From assembly GCF_028728065.1 (NCBI RefSeq), contig NZ_CP117812.1, forward strand, positions 2,294,001 to 2,358,000: a stretch of 64,000 bases of DNA. Reading direction: 5' to 3'. This DNA comes from Lentisphaera profundi (lineage in GTDB: Bacteria > Verrucomicrobiota > Lentisphaeria > Lentisphaerales > Lentisphaeraceae). A program made the position numbers and the translations under genes. Below, one piece after another: positions 18,119-27,648 of the stretch. Under the pieces are notes generated by a model. It made no database searches. It saw only the letters and a program-made list of their open reading frames with translations, and was not told the DNA's origin. Each line of letters opens with the position of its first letter. Within the stretch, counting starts at the first letter, position 1.

Positions 18119-19086
18119 TTTCCATCATTATTCCGAATTTTAATAAGGCTTCCTTCATTACTGAAACCTTAGACTCATTGTTAGGTCAACTTTTCACTGA
18201 TTGGGAAGTCATCATTATAGATGATTGTTCAAGCGATGATTCATTAGCGATCATCAATGAGTATTTAATCAAAGACACACGCTTCCGTTTAATTAAAAAT
18301 TCGACGAATTCAGGTGGATCGTATTCACGTAATCGAGGTCTTGATGACGCAAAAGGCGAGTACCTGATTTTCCTTGATTCAGATGATATACTCTCTCCGA
18401 AATGTTTAGAATTACGCTATTCTTCTATACGTAACTCTGACTACAACTTAGTCGTATTTCCAATGGGAACTTTTTATAAAACAATCGGTGATTCCCCAAG
18501 TCAATGGATTCCTAAGGCAAGAGATAATCACCTAAAGAAATTTCTTAGTCATGATATACCTTGGTCAATCATGCAAACTATCTGGCGCAAAGATTTTTTA
18601 TTTGCCTTAGAAGGCTTTGACGAATACTACCCCCGACTCCAAGATGTCGAACTTCATACTCGCGCCCTACTGGACAAGGGTCTAAATTATCATATAGATA
18701 ATTCCGGTACAACTGATTGTTTTTATAGAATTGATGAGCGTCGTTTAAATTTTAATCAAGATGATTTCATGCTACGTTGCTACAGGGGAATCGAGCTCTA
18801 TATCACCAAGTTTAGTACTTTATTAGACAAAAAACACTTAAAATTCTTAAGAGGGACATACTTTTCCTTTCTCAATCAAGTACTTAATAAAAAAATCACA
18901 CAGCAAATCAACCGCGACACCTACGAAAACATCTATAATAAACTTTCAACTGTGTCCTTACCTCATTTAAAGTTATCAGCTCTCGCGAAACTCCATTTAA
19001 ACTTATATTGTCGTCTATATCTTTGCGGTGCCTATAAAATCAAAGGCTTTAATTTCATCTTTAAAAAAATATTTCAAAAACTGTGA
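18115..19086 (+). CDS. Glycosyltransferase family 2
   Basis: This 323-residue enzyme begins MISIIIPNFNKASFITETLDSLL and carries VIIIDDCSSDDS, GSYSRNRGLDDAKGEYLIFLDSDDI and a later QDVELHTRALL segment typical of the GT2 acceptor half. It is similar in layout to the preceding GT2 but clearly not a recent duplicate. It overlaps the preceding gene by 4 bases and the next by 4, indicating an operon of sequentially acting transferases. Confidence 0.9.
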   Translation: MISIIIPNFNKASFITETLDSLLGQLFTDWEVIIIDDCSSDDSLAIINEYLIKDTRFRLIKNSTNSGGSYSRNRGLDDAKGEYLIFLDSDDILSPKCLELRYSSIRNSDYNLVVFPMGTFYKTIGDSPSQWIPKARDNHLKKFLSHDIPWSIMQTIWRKDFLFALEGFDEYYPRLQDVELHTRALLDKGLNYHIDNSGTTDCFYRIDERRLNFNQDDFMLRCYRGIELYITKFSTLLDKKHLKFLRGTYFSFLNQVLNKKITQQINRDTYENIYNKLSTVSLPHLKLSALAKLHLNLYCRLYLCGAYKIKGFNFIFKKIFQKL

Positions 19087-20219
19087 AAATTGCCTTACTC
19101 ACAGACGGACTCTACCCCTATGTATTAGGAGGCATACAAAAGCATTCTTTTTATTTGGCTAAATACTTGGCTCGTGAAAAAATTAAGGTTCATATTATTC
19201 ACTGCGTGGCAAAGGATCAAGGCATTATTGAAGAGCTCGAAGGCTTCAGTGAAGCCGAGCTCAAACTTATTTCATTTTCATGTATTCGCAAACGTAAGCC
19301 TAAATCTTACCCGGGTCATTACATACGTGAATCATACTTACTCTCCAAACTCATGTTTGAAACCATGAGTGACTACTCCCAATTCGACTTTATTTATGCG
19401 CAAGGATTCACCGGTTGGCATTATGGAAGAGTACGAGTAAAAGATAAATCATTGCCACCACTGATTACGAATTTTCATGGCTTAGAAATGTTTCAGCATG
19501 CAGCTTCCCTCAAAGAGAAGTTAAAACAAGAGCTCTTTAAGTGGCCCGTGACTCATGTATCACGCCTCAGTGGTTTAAACTGTTCTTTAGGTGGTAAACT
19601 CACTGCTATTCTTGAAAACTTAGTTTCACCAAATAAAATCATTGAAACTCCCATTGGCATAAGTGAAGATTGGCTCATTGATTCAAACACGATTCAAAGG
19701 AATAAAATTAGAAAATTTGTTTTTGTGGGACGCTATGAAAGGCGTAAAGGGATCGAAGAACTAAGCGCAGTCTTGAAAACACTCATCCATACACAAAACT
19801 TTGAATTTCATTTCATTGGCCCCATTCCTGAAGGCAAACAAATTTCATCCAAAAAAATCATTTATCATGGCTTATTAGAAGAAGCAGGTGTCAAAGAACT
19901 ACTCTGTAGTGCTGATCTTCTTGTTTGCCCGAGTTATTCTGAGGGCATGCCTACCGTTATTTTAGAAGCCATGGCAAATGGCTGTGCTATTATTGCCTCT
20001 GATGTCGGGGCAGTATCTGAAGAAGTCGATAAATCAAACGGGATACTTATTGAAGCTGGAAGTAAAGAACAATTAAAAGATGCTATCCTAGATTTTATTA
20101 AGATGAATGATGAGCAACTCATCAAATTAAAAGAGGCTTCTCTTCAGCGCGTTCGAGAGCAGTTCCTGTGGTCCAAAGTCATAATGCAAAACCTCAAGAA
20201 AATCACAGATCATGTTTGA
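19083..20219 (+). CDS. Glycosyltransferase family 4 (GTG start)
   Basis: This 378-residue GT-B enzyme starts at a GTG that overlaps the previous stop (GTGA). The N-terminal half begins KIALLTDGLYPYVLGGIQKHSFYLA, with the usual GG loop. The donor-binding half has FVFVGRYERRKGIEEL and the retaining-family motif CPSYSEGMPTVILEAMANGCAII. It transfers a hexose-type sugar with retention of configuration in most relatives. It overlaps the polymerase-like gene by 8 bases. Confidence 0.92.
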   Translation: MKIALLTDGLYPYVLGGIQKHSFYLAKYLAREKIKVHIIHCVAKDQGIIEELEGFSEAELKLISFSCIRKRKPKSYPGHYIRESYLLSKLMFETMSDYSQFDFIYAQGFTGWHYGRVRVKDKSLPPLITNFHGLEMFQHAASLKEKLKQELFKWPVTHVSRLSGLNCSLGGKLTAILENLVSPNKIIETPIGISEDWLIDSNTIQRNKIRKFVFVGRYERRKGIEELSAVLKTLIHTQNFEFHFIGPIPEGKQISSKKIIYHGLLEEAGVKELLCSADLLVCPSYSEGMPTVILEAMANGCAIIASDVGAVSEEVDKSNGILIEAGSKEQLKDAILDFIKMNDEQLIKLKEASLQRVREQFLWSKVIMQNLKKITDHV

Positions 20220-21546
20220 TCACTTCCTATCAGCTTTACGTGAACATAAAGCCCTATGGAAATCTGCTGCATGCTTAATCATCGCCGGAATTATTCATCC
20301 CTATGCCGCTTTAGCAGTACTTCCCTTGCTCTGCTTACATTTGAGCTCTAAAAAGAACGATAGCGATTTATTTATACTCTTTTTTATTACCCTCATACTC
20401 TCCGATAGCCGTAGTATAATCTTTCGCTTTGCCCATACCATCAAACCTTTTTTTGCTATTTTTTTATGCCTCATCATTTTTAGTCAAAAAAAACATTTCA
20501 AGGCAAAAAACAAAACTTTCCTTTGCTTCATTCCTTTCTTTTTCATAGCTTTTTATGCTATACAGAATAATCCCAATCCTTCAAATTCACTCCTTAAAGC
20601 GATCTCTTATTGCCTCTTACTATTTGTAGTACCCATTTTCGTTAAAGCTCTTTGGCAAAGTGCTCCAGAAAAACTATTAAAAACGACTTTACTGAGTGGT
20701 CAAATCATCTTAGTCCTCGGCCTACTTGCACGCTTAGTTTATCCCAATCTAGCTACCTTAGCAGGACGTTACCGCGGGCTCTTAGGCAACCCCAATGGTC
20801 TCGGTATTTATTGCACGCTATTTTTCATTTTATCTTACTGTATATGGTTTTATCACAAGCAGCTCATGACCAAGCGAATTTGGCTGATGCATTTTGCTAT
20901 GATTGGCTTCAGTATTTTATTATCTGCCTCTAGAAATGCACTGCTCAGTTGCCTACTCTTTGCTTTCATGGCTATCATTCTTCGAAAAAGTCGCGTGCTG
21001 CAAATCCTGACTATCCTCTTTGCCATTTTCCTTTTACCGCTATTAAAAATCTATTTTGTAGAACTGGTTTTGGAGAATGATTTAGGCGAATTCTTTCGGA
21101 TCTCCTCGGTAGAAGACTTAGAAAAAGGTTCCGGAAGGGCTATTGCCTTTGAATTTGCTTGGCAGTGGATTCAAGATCACTACTGGGAGGGCCAGGGCTT
21201 TGGCTTTACTGAATACCTTTTTAAAGAACATTCAGAAAGACTCCGGCTACTTGGCCATGTGGGTAATGCTCATAATAGTTTTTTAACCATTTGGATTGAC
21301 ACAGGTTTCATCGGCTTGATCTGTTTCATTGCTGCTTGGTCTTGGAGCTTCATCAAGGCTTCTTCAAAATCTGACCTCGCCCTACCTGCTTATCTAGCGA
21401 TCTGCTTTTCCTGTACTTTTGAATCTTGGTTAGCCGCTTCACTCAATCCCTTCACTATTCAGGCTCTCATTATTCTCACTTTACTCTCGCAAAAATCATT
21501 CATATCAAAACAAAATCATGAAAAAACTACTCTTCCTCTACACTGA
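20212..21546 (+). CDS. O-antigen polymerase/ligase family membrane protein (Wzy/WaaL-like)
   Basis: This 444-residue membrane protein has about eleven hydrophobic segments. A GRYRGLLGNPNGLGIYCTLFF segment and the periplasmic loop ending GHVGNAHNSFLTIWIDTGFIG match the O-antigen ligase/polymerase (Wzy_C) family. It should polymerise glycan repeat units at the periplasmic face, or transfer the finished chain to an acceptor. Its presence with an ABC flippase could mean per-unit export with later polymerisation. Polymerase and ligase cannot be told apart from sequence alone. It overlaps the next GT4 gene by 29 bases. Confidence 0.85.
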   Translation: MFDHFLSALREHKALWKSAACLIIAGIIHPYAALAVLPLLCLHLSSKKNDSDLFILFFITLILSDSRSIIFRFAHTIKPFFAIFLCLIIFSQKKHFKAKNKTFLCFIPFFFIAFYAIQNNPNPSNSLLKAISYCLLLFVVPIFVKALWQSAPEKLLKTTLLSGQIILVLGLLARLVYPNLATLAGRYRGLLGNPNGLGIYCTLFFILSYCIWFYHKQLMTKRIWLMHFAMIGFSILLSASRNALLSCLLFAFMAIILRKSRVLQILTILFAIFLLPLLKIYFVELVLENDLGEFFRISSVEDLEKGSGRAIAFEFAWQWIQDHYWEGQGFGFTEYLFKEHSERLRLLGHVGNAHNSFLTIWIDTGFIGLICFIAAWSWSFIKASSKSDLALPAYLAICFSCTFESWLAASLNPFTIQALIILTLLSQKSFISKQNHEKTTLPLH

Positions 21547-22552
21547 ATTAGCCGATTATTTCGTTAATTGCCTCAATTTATTAGCGCAAGACCCTGAGCT
21601 AGAGATTCATTTGGTCTTTTGGCCCGTGAAATCTGAGGCTCCTTTCCAATTTTCATTTAATGACAAAATTCAGCTTTATCAACGCGCTGATTATAATAAA
21701 CAAACACTCCATGCACTCAGTCAAGAGATTGCCCCGCAACTCCTATTCTGCAGTGGTTGGCGCGATAAAGCTTATCTCAGTATCGCAAAACATTATCGTT
21801 CCTCCATACCAAGCATTAGCGCCATGGATAATCACTGGAAGGGATCATTGAGGCAACAAATTGCACGAGTTATCTCGCCACTTACTTTAAAACGCTATTT
21901 TTCTCACATCTGGATCCCTGGCCAGGCTCAAAAAGAATATGCCCTTAAACTTGGTTTCAAAAAAGAGCAAATCCTCAGTGGCTTTTACGTCGCTAATCAA
22001 CAACGATTTGAGGCCCTTTTCAGGCAGAGAGAAGATTATCCGAAAAACTTCATTTTTGTGGGTCGTTACATCCCTCATAAAGGTATCTATGATTTATGGC
22101 AAGCCTTTATAGAACTCAAAGAGGAATACCCTAATGACTGGACACTCACCTGCCTAGGCACCGGTAGTGATTGGGATCAACGAATTCAACACCCCGATAT
22201 CAAACACCTCGGCTTTATTCAACCCCAGGATATGTCTAAGCATATCTTAAATGCCTCCGTATTTATCTTGCCTTCTCATTTTGAGCCCTGGGGCGTTGTC
22301 GTTCATGAAATGGCTTATGCTGGTTTAGCAATGATTTGTAGCTCAGAAATTGGAGCTAGTCGTCAATTCCTAAAAGAAGGTGAAAATGGATTTAGTTTCG
22401 CGGCTCATTCTCTTGATGAATTAAAAAATGCTATGCGCAAATTTATTCAAATGGAAGAAGCACAAATACTAAAAATGGGGGATGCGAGTCATGATATAGC
22501 TCAATCTTTAACACCTCAAACATGGGTCAATACCTTGAAGGATTTAATCTAG
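21518..22552 (+). CDS. Glycosyltransferase family 4
   Basis: This 344-residue GT-B transferase has an atypical N-terminus (MKKLLFLYTELADYFVNCLNLLA) and a clear donor half: NFIFVGRYIPHKGIYDLWQAF, LTCLGTGSDWD and FILPSHFEPWGVVVHEMAYAGLAMICS, which carries the EX7E-like motif. It starts 29 bases inside the polymerase gene and ends 2 bp before asnB, so it is co-expressed with them. Confidence 0.9.
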   Translation: MKKLLFLYTELADYFVNCLNLLAQDPELEIHLVFWPVKSEAPFQFSFNDKIQLYQRADYNKQTLHALSQEIAPQLLFCSGWRDKAYLSIAKHYRSSIPSISAMDNHWKGSLRQQIARVISPLTLKRYFSHIWIPGQAQKEYALKLGFKKEQILSGFYVANQQRFEALFRQREDYPKNFIFVGRYIPHKGIYDLWQAFIELKEEYPNDWTLTCLGTGSDWDQRIQHPDIKHLGFIQPQDMSKHILNASVFILPSHFEPWGVVVHEMAYAGLAMICSSEIGASRQFLKEGENGFSFAAHSLDELKNAMRKFIQMEEAQILKMGDASHDIAQSLTPQTWVNTLKDLI

Positions 22553-22554
22553 TC

Positions 22555-24396
22555 ATGTGTGGTATCAATGGTATTATCGGCCTAAAAGATCCCGCTAATC
22601 GCGAACTGAAAGTACAGGCCATGAATCACGCCATGCTCCATCGAGGTCCCGATGATGGCGGCCTCTATTCAGATCGCAATCTGACGCTGGGTCATCGACG
22701 ACTCGCGATTATTGATTTATCAAATCACGCTCATCAACCCATGACGAGTGCTGATCAAAATCACACACTGGTATTCAATGGCGAAATTTATAATTTCCAA
22801 GAAATTAAAAATGAATTAAAGGATTATACTTTTTCTAGTCAGAGTGATAGCGAAGTTATTTTGGCTGCTTACCAAAAATGGGGTATAAAATGTTTAGAGA
22901 AATTCAATGGCATGTTTGCCTTTGCCATTTATGATAAAACTTTAAATAAACTCTTCATTGCCCGTGATAGACTCGGGATTAAACCACTCTATTATTACCA
23001 TCACAATAATACTTTTCTTTTCAGTTCTGAAATTCGATCTTTATTAGCTTCTGATTTAACACCCCGAAAAATCAATCAATCATGCCTGAGTGAATACCTC
23101 TCTTTTCAGACTGTCCACGCACCCAATACGCTTGTTCAAGATATTAGTTTGCTCGAAGCGGGCCATTACTTAGAGCTTAATTGTGAATCTCTGGAAGTTC
23201 AGAAAAAACAATGGTGGCAAGCCGGTACTGAAGCTCCATTAGATCTCAGTGCCCAAGAAGCCCAAGAAAAAACTAAAGAACTCTTTTACTCCGCAGTTGA
23301 AAGACGCCTCGTTTCCGATGTGCCTTTCGGCGCTTTCCTCTCTGGTGGTATTGATTCCAGTGCGCTTGTAGGTGCAATGGCAGACATTTCTAACAAACCC
23401 ATTGAGACCTTTAATATTTCCTTTGCAGAAGAAGAATTTTCCGAAGCCATGTACGCTCGAGAAATTGCCAAACTTAATAAGACGAATCATCATGAAATAA
23501 AATTAAGCCCAGATGATTTTTTAAAATATTTACCCGATGCATTACAAGCTATTGATCATCCCTCTGGGGATGGCCCCAATACTTGGGTAGTCTCGCAAGC
23601 GATAAAAGATCACTGCATTACCGTGGCATTATCAGGACTTGGTGGAGATGAACTCTTTGCGGGATACGCAATTTTTGAACGCATGCAAAAAATTCAAAAC
23701 TTGAAAATCTTATGGTCCTTACCCACTCCCCTGCGCTCTTTAATGGGTTCTAGTCTTTGCAAACTTAAACCCTCCATTGCCAGTCAAAAAATACGTGAAC
23801 TTTTAAAACTCCAAAATTTTAATTTCAGTGATGTCCATGCAATTTCTCGTAAAGTTTTAATGACCCATCAAGTTGAGAACTTATTAGCTATCCCTCGAAT
23901 TCGCGAACATTCAAAAAATGACTTTATTAGTGATAAAGACTTTATTCATGCTCAAACTTCGATGCAAGAAATATCGACTTATCTGCAACATGTTTTATTA
24001 CGTGATTGCGACCAAATGAGCATGGCTCATTCATTAGAAATCAGGGTGCCGTTTCTCGATCACAATTTAGTTGAATTCGCGCTATCGTTACCGGATCAGC
24101 TCAAGCCCTACGGCAAGGGTCTATTAGTTGAGAGTCTCAAACATAAATTACCCGAGTCCATTGTTAATCGTCCAAAAATGGGTTTTGTCTTTCCTTGGCA
24201 AGATTGGTTAAAAAATCAACTCTTTTCATTAGCAGAAAAAAATATTAAGTCTCTTGCACAAAAAAGCTATTTCCATCAAAATGAAGTCTTAAAGCTTTGG
24301 CAACAATTCCTCAATAATGACCCTACCGTTAACTACTCACGTATTTGGCCTTTAGTCGTTCTCAATCATTGGATGGATAGTAATGGTATTGACTAA
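22555..24396 (+). CDS. asnB: Glutamine-hydrolysing asparagine synthase family (AsnB-like)
   Basis: This protein of about 613 residues has an N-terminal class II glutaminase whose catalytic Cys2 is exposed by the start at 22555 (MCGINGIIG). An upstream in-frame start at 22522 would bury that cysteine. Glutaminase motifs include LHRGPDDGG and NGEIYNF. The ATP-pyrophosphatase synthase domain has FLSGGIDSSALVGAM (about residue 263) and ALSGLGGDELFAGY. In a polysaccharide operon such proteins often amidate uronic acids (WbpS-like) rather than aspartate. With a TviB-like dehydrogenase nearby that is plausible here. Confidence 0.9.
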   Translation: MCGINGIIGLKDPANRELKVQAMNHAMLHRGPDDGGLYSDRNLTLGHRRLAIIDLSNHAHQPMTSADQNHTLVFNGEIYNFQEIKNELKDYTFSSQSDSEVILAAYQKWGIKCLEKFNGMFAFAIYDKTLNKLFIARDRLGIKPLYYYHHNNTFLFSSEIRSLLASDLTPRKINQSCLSEYLSFQTVHAPNTLVQDISLLEAGHYLELNCESLEVQKKQWWQAGTEAPLDLSAQEAQEKTKELFYSAVERRLVSDVPFGAFLSGGIDSSALVGAMADISNKPIETFNISFAEEEFSEAMYAREIAKLNKTNHHEIKLSPDDFLKYLPDALQAIDHPSGDGPNTWVVSQAIKDHCITVALSGLGGDELFAGYAIFERMQKIQNLKILWSLPTPLRSLMGSSLCKLKPSIASQKIRELLKLQNFNFSDVHAISRKVLMTHQVENLLAIPRIREHSKNDFISDKDFIHAQTSMQEISTYLQHVLLRDCDQMSMAHSLEIRVPFLDHNLVEFALSLPDQLKPYGKGLLVESLKHKLPESIVNRPKMGFVFPWQDWLKNQLFSLAEKNIKSLAQKSYFHQNEVLKLWQQFLNNDPTVNYSRIWPLVVLNHWMDSNGID

Positions 24397-24490
24397 GTCT
24401 CCAGTTGGCAGTTTCCAGTTGGCAAAGTAAGAGCCTCTAAAACCATTTTTATGAACTACAGATAATCACCCATGCTCCCTTCCTAGTATA

Positions 24491-25481
24491 ATGAAAAATG
24501 AAACCACAAATATTAATATAATAAGCTCAATGCGCGGGTTTGCTGCCATTGCAGTATGCCTTTATCATTTTGTGTGTACAACTACCGGATATATTGAAAA
24601 CGAACAACTGCTTAACTTCTTTGCGTGGGGAGCAAAAGGAGTTCAAATGTTTTTTATTATTTCTGGTGTAGTCATTCCACTATCAATGATTAAAGATAAC
24701 TATACGTACAACAATTTCTCTTATTTTATTAAAAAACGCTTTATAAGAATTGAGCCCCCATACATTGCTACCGTAATATTAGGAATTTTGTATCTAGTCT
24801 TACGAAATCATATTCCTGGGAGCACTCCCATTGACATGACTCCATCAGTCAGAGATACTTTGTTGCATATACCATATTTTATTCCTTGTTGTCGAAAATG
24901 CTAAATGGATTAATCCAGTATTCTGGACTCTTTCGATCGAATTTCAATATTACGTGATTTTGGCCTTGCTCTTTCCCTTATTACAGGGAAAGAACAAATT
25001 TACAAAACATTTGTTTTTTATTGGTTTGATCTCTTTAAGTTTATATCCAAGTCATACAAAATTTTATATCTATTGGTCTGCCTACTTTGCAATAGGTATT
25101 CTCTACACATGTAAAATTAAATCTCTAATATCAGCTAAAACTTTTATTGCTTATAATCTTTTTGCCGCTTTCGTCGTTATTAATCATCAAGGATTAAATG
25201 ATTATATCATTGGTATTTTTACACTATTTCTTATTCATCAATATCCTAATTTCAAAAATCACATTGGTGATTTTTTTGGCAAAATATCTTATTCTCTATA
25301 TTTAATTCACAGCATTATTGGAGCTGCGCTTATTAACTTCTTGTCTAAACGCTTCAATTTACCCTATCAAAAACTTCTCGTTATTAGCCTTGGGTTTATC
25401 ATAAGTATTGTTTTTGCGTATTTTTTCTGGAAACTCATTGAGCATCCCACTCACAAATTAGCTAAACGATTAAAGAAATAA
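24491..25481 (+). pseudogene. Acyltransferase 3 family membrane protein, frameshifted
   Basis: The first part (24491-24904) shows the acyltransferase-3 start MRGFAAIAVCLYHFV and a first membrane segment, then meets a stop. The second part continues in another frame. ENAKWINPVFWTLSIEFQYYVI, the family's NPxFWTLxxExQFY motif, can be read only if the frame changes near 24885-24895. The local sequence CCTTGTTGTCG would read PLFV if each T run had one more T, so two single-T losses explain it. The intact protein would be about 330 residues with ten membrane helices, probably O-acetylating the glycan. Genuine decay and homopolymer sequencing errors cannot be separated here. Confidence 0.85.
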
Positions 25482-25708
25482 ACAAATATTTTATTGATTG
25501 TTACCTCCGTCCTCTTTAAATAAAAATTGCGAATTTTACTTCAAAAGGTCTTCCTCTCTTTCCCTGCTTAAATTGATTCCTGATCTAACCAATCTTATCG
25601 GTCTGTACTTGCTTTCCGTATTTTCTGTGTCTTCCGTGGTTCAATCTCTCTTTCGACTGCAAACTTTAAACTGACGACTGCCTACTTTAAACTGATAACT
25701 TCCCCTCA
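25482..25708. other. Intergenic region with dispersed 'cttccgtggttc' words, no gene
   Basis: This 227-bp gap carries one set of the window's periodic T/G-rich words (TTTTCTGTGTCTTCCGTGGTTC, and AAACTTTAAACTGACGACTG repeated with small changes). No gene is apparent. Confidence 0.5.
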
Positions 25709-27187
25709 ATGCATAAAATACTACTCATTCTACTTATTGGCACGCTAGCTTATGCAGATACTCCTGTGGAGTATCTGCATAAGCAGCCTCCCCCCGTGTT
25801 TAAAAAAGAGCATGGACTCTACCCCCTATCACGCTGGGGTTGGTCTTTGGACTTTGATACTAATAAAGAATTTGCTGATAACTGGGGCTATGCTTTAGAG
25901 TTTGGAGCTTATGCCACTCCCCAGGCAGTACAAAAACTTGATGACCCCCATTCCTTTCAAAGTAAAGTATGTGCCTTAGTAGCATCCAATCCAGATAAAT
26001 ATAAATTGGCCGTCATTCCTGATCGTCCTTTAATAAAAATGGCTAAAGAAAATCGACTTCCTGAAGCTTATTGGCTCAAAGATAAAGATGGTAAGAAACT
26101 CGATGCCCCCACCTGGAAAACAAAAAATCCTGAAGCACCTCAAACGATTTTCAAAGAAGCCGCAAAAATCACTGCTGATTCACTCAAGCGTATACGCGAG
26201 ATCTGTTCCATTAGCATTGTACTTGATGGTGGAGAAAATGGACTAAGTGAATTTGGTCATACTTATCCCTACCTCAAAAAGGATCCCTCAATTTTTTCTG
26301 CTCCTAAGAAAGAACTTTGGGATTATTATTCAAAACATAAATATCGCACGACGATGCCTAATACCCTTGCTATACGCGAAGCTATACCCGATCGTAAAGT
26401 TCATGTTTGGTATCATTTTGGTGGCTTACCCTATTGGACTGATTATCGCTGGTCATGGAATTATGAGTACATGCGTAAACTAGCCGACATGCCGGGCCAA
26501 AGTCTCTATTATAAGCAATTCAATGATGGCTGGGAAGCGGATGATGACCTACTCACTTTTTTTCTATGCTCCTATGCTCAGGCAGCTGAATACGGCGATA
26601 AGCTCAGTTACAACTGGCTTTGTGCTGGTTGGAAAGAAAATCAATTTTCCGATATCGATCGCTACATGGGCTTTCTCAAATGTCTCTATACCGCAGGCCA
26701 AGTTGGTGGCGTGGCGGGTTATTTTTCTTATCCCAAAGACAAATTTAAAAATGACTTCGGAAGTAAGCCTCCGCATTGGCTCAAGCAAATGATTGCACTC
26801 TCCCGAGTTCACGCCTTCTTTAGTCATTTTGATGATTTCATCCTCAAGGGCGAACTACTCCCTGGTCCCAATACTCATGCCCTCGTAAAAAAACGTGTCG
26901 GCTTAGACTTACCCGCCTATGAATTCCCTACAGGTGATAAAAATATTCGAGTTCTGGTACGTAAAAATAAAGATGAGTGCTTAGTGACTGCTTGGGCCGC
27001 AGTAGGTGATTCCAAAGAAGTCGAAGTCTTTATTGATGAATTAGGAGAAATTAACCTTCTGGCTCGCCCTGAGGGCTCAGTCTATAAAATTTCCATCAAG
27101 GAACAAATCCGATTTGAGCCACCTGAACTCCATATTCAACTTCTCGATAAGAATGGTCTCATGCCAAGTCAAGGATTTAAGGAATAG
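25709..27187 (+). CDS. Secreted protein of unknown function, possible TIM-barrel glycoside hydrolase
   Basis: This 492-residue protein starts with a signal peptide, MHKILLILLIGTLAYA, with probable cleavage after AYA. The mature part is rich in aromatic residues and has segments like WGWSLDFDTN, GWEADDDLL, IVLDGGENGLSEFG and SYNWLCAGW, in the style of (beta/alpha)8 sugar-active enzymes. A small beta-type C-terminal domain (LVTAWAAVGDSKEVEVFID) is often attached to glycoside hydrolases. I cannot name a family. It might trim or degrade the polysaccharide made by its neighbours. A perfect hairpin lies in the coding sequence at the signal-peptide junction (25748-25784). No overlapping neighbours, so it may be its own transcript. 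Confidence 0.65.
   Translation: MHKILLILLIGTLAYADTPVEYLHKQPPPVFKKEHGLYPLSRWGWSLDFDTNKEFADNWGYALEFGAYATPQAVQKLDDPHSFQSKVCALVASNPDKYKLAVIPDRPLIKMAKENRLPEAYWLKDKDGKKLDAPTWKTKNPEAPQTIFKEAAKITADSLKRIREICSISIVLDGGENGLSEFGHTYPYLKKDPSIFSAPKKELWDYYSKHKYRTTMPNTLAIREAIPDRKVHVWYHFGGLPYWTDYRWSWNYEYMRKLADMPGQSLYYKQFNDGWEADDDLLTFFLCSYAQAAEYGDKLSYNWLCAGWKENQFSDIDRYMGFLKCLYTAGQVGGVAGYFSYPKDKFKNDFGSKPPHWLKQMIALSRVHAFFSHFDDFILKGELLPGPNTHALVKKRVGLDLPAYEFPTGDKNIRVLVRKNKDECLVTAWAAVGDSKEVEVFIDELGEINLLARPEGSVYKISIKEQIRFEPPELHIQLLDKNGLMPSQGFKE
25748..25784 (+). repeat. Perfect 17-bp inverted repeat with 3-nt loop inside a coding region
   Basis: GCTTATGCAGATACTCC at 25748-25764 is the exact reverse complement of GGAGTATCTGCATAAGC at 25768-25784, with loop TGT. 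It lies at codons 14-26 of the secreted-protein gene, right across the predicted signal-peptidase site. In mRNA it would form a very stable hairpin about 40 nt after the start codon. Confidence 0.95.
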
Positions 27188-27648
27188 TTTTCAGTTTTCA
27201 GTTAAAAAATTTGAACCACGAATTGAGCGAATGAAACAAATAAAAAACTTATTCACCACAGATTAAACAGATCAACACAGATTATTCTTTAATTTAAAAT
27301 TGAGAATTAAACATTTAAAATTTGAGCGAAGTGATCGATCCGTGTTTTTCTGTGTCTTCCGTTGTTTATTTCATTTTTACTGCAAACTGATGTCTGCCTA
27401 CTGTAAACTTTTTCATAACTGATGACTGCAAACTAATAAGCCTTTCCGTGTTTTTCAGTGCCTTCCGTGGTTCGTCTCATGTTCACTGTAAACTGACGAC
27501 TGATCACTTCAAAATTCCAAACCCTGTCTATCCGTGGTTCATTCACCTTTTATTGGAAACGTTTCAGCTCTTCATCTGTGATTAACATCTAAGCTTTTTC
27601 TATGATTCCACTTTTCTTTCAACTTGTAACTGTTTTAAAATATTTATT
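27188..27648. other. 461-bp intergenic region of dispersed repeats, no gene
   Basis: It contains several repeat families seen elsewhere. One is CCACGAATTGAGCGAATGAAAC, followed by CCACAGATTAAACAGATCAACACAGAT near 27255. Next comes the AT-rich TTAAAATTGAGAATTAAACATTTAAAATTTGAGCGAA near 27295. CGTGTTTTTCTGTGTCTTCCGTTGTTT and ACTGATGACTGCAAACT words follow. All are degenerate periodic strings. No open frame here looks coding. Confidence 0.6.
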
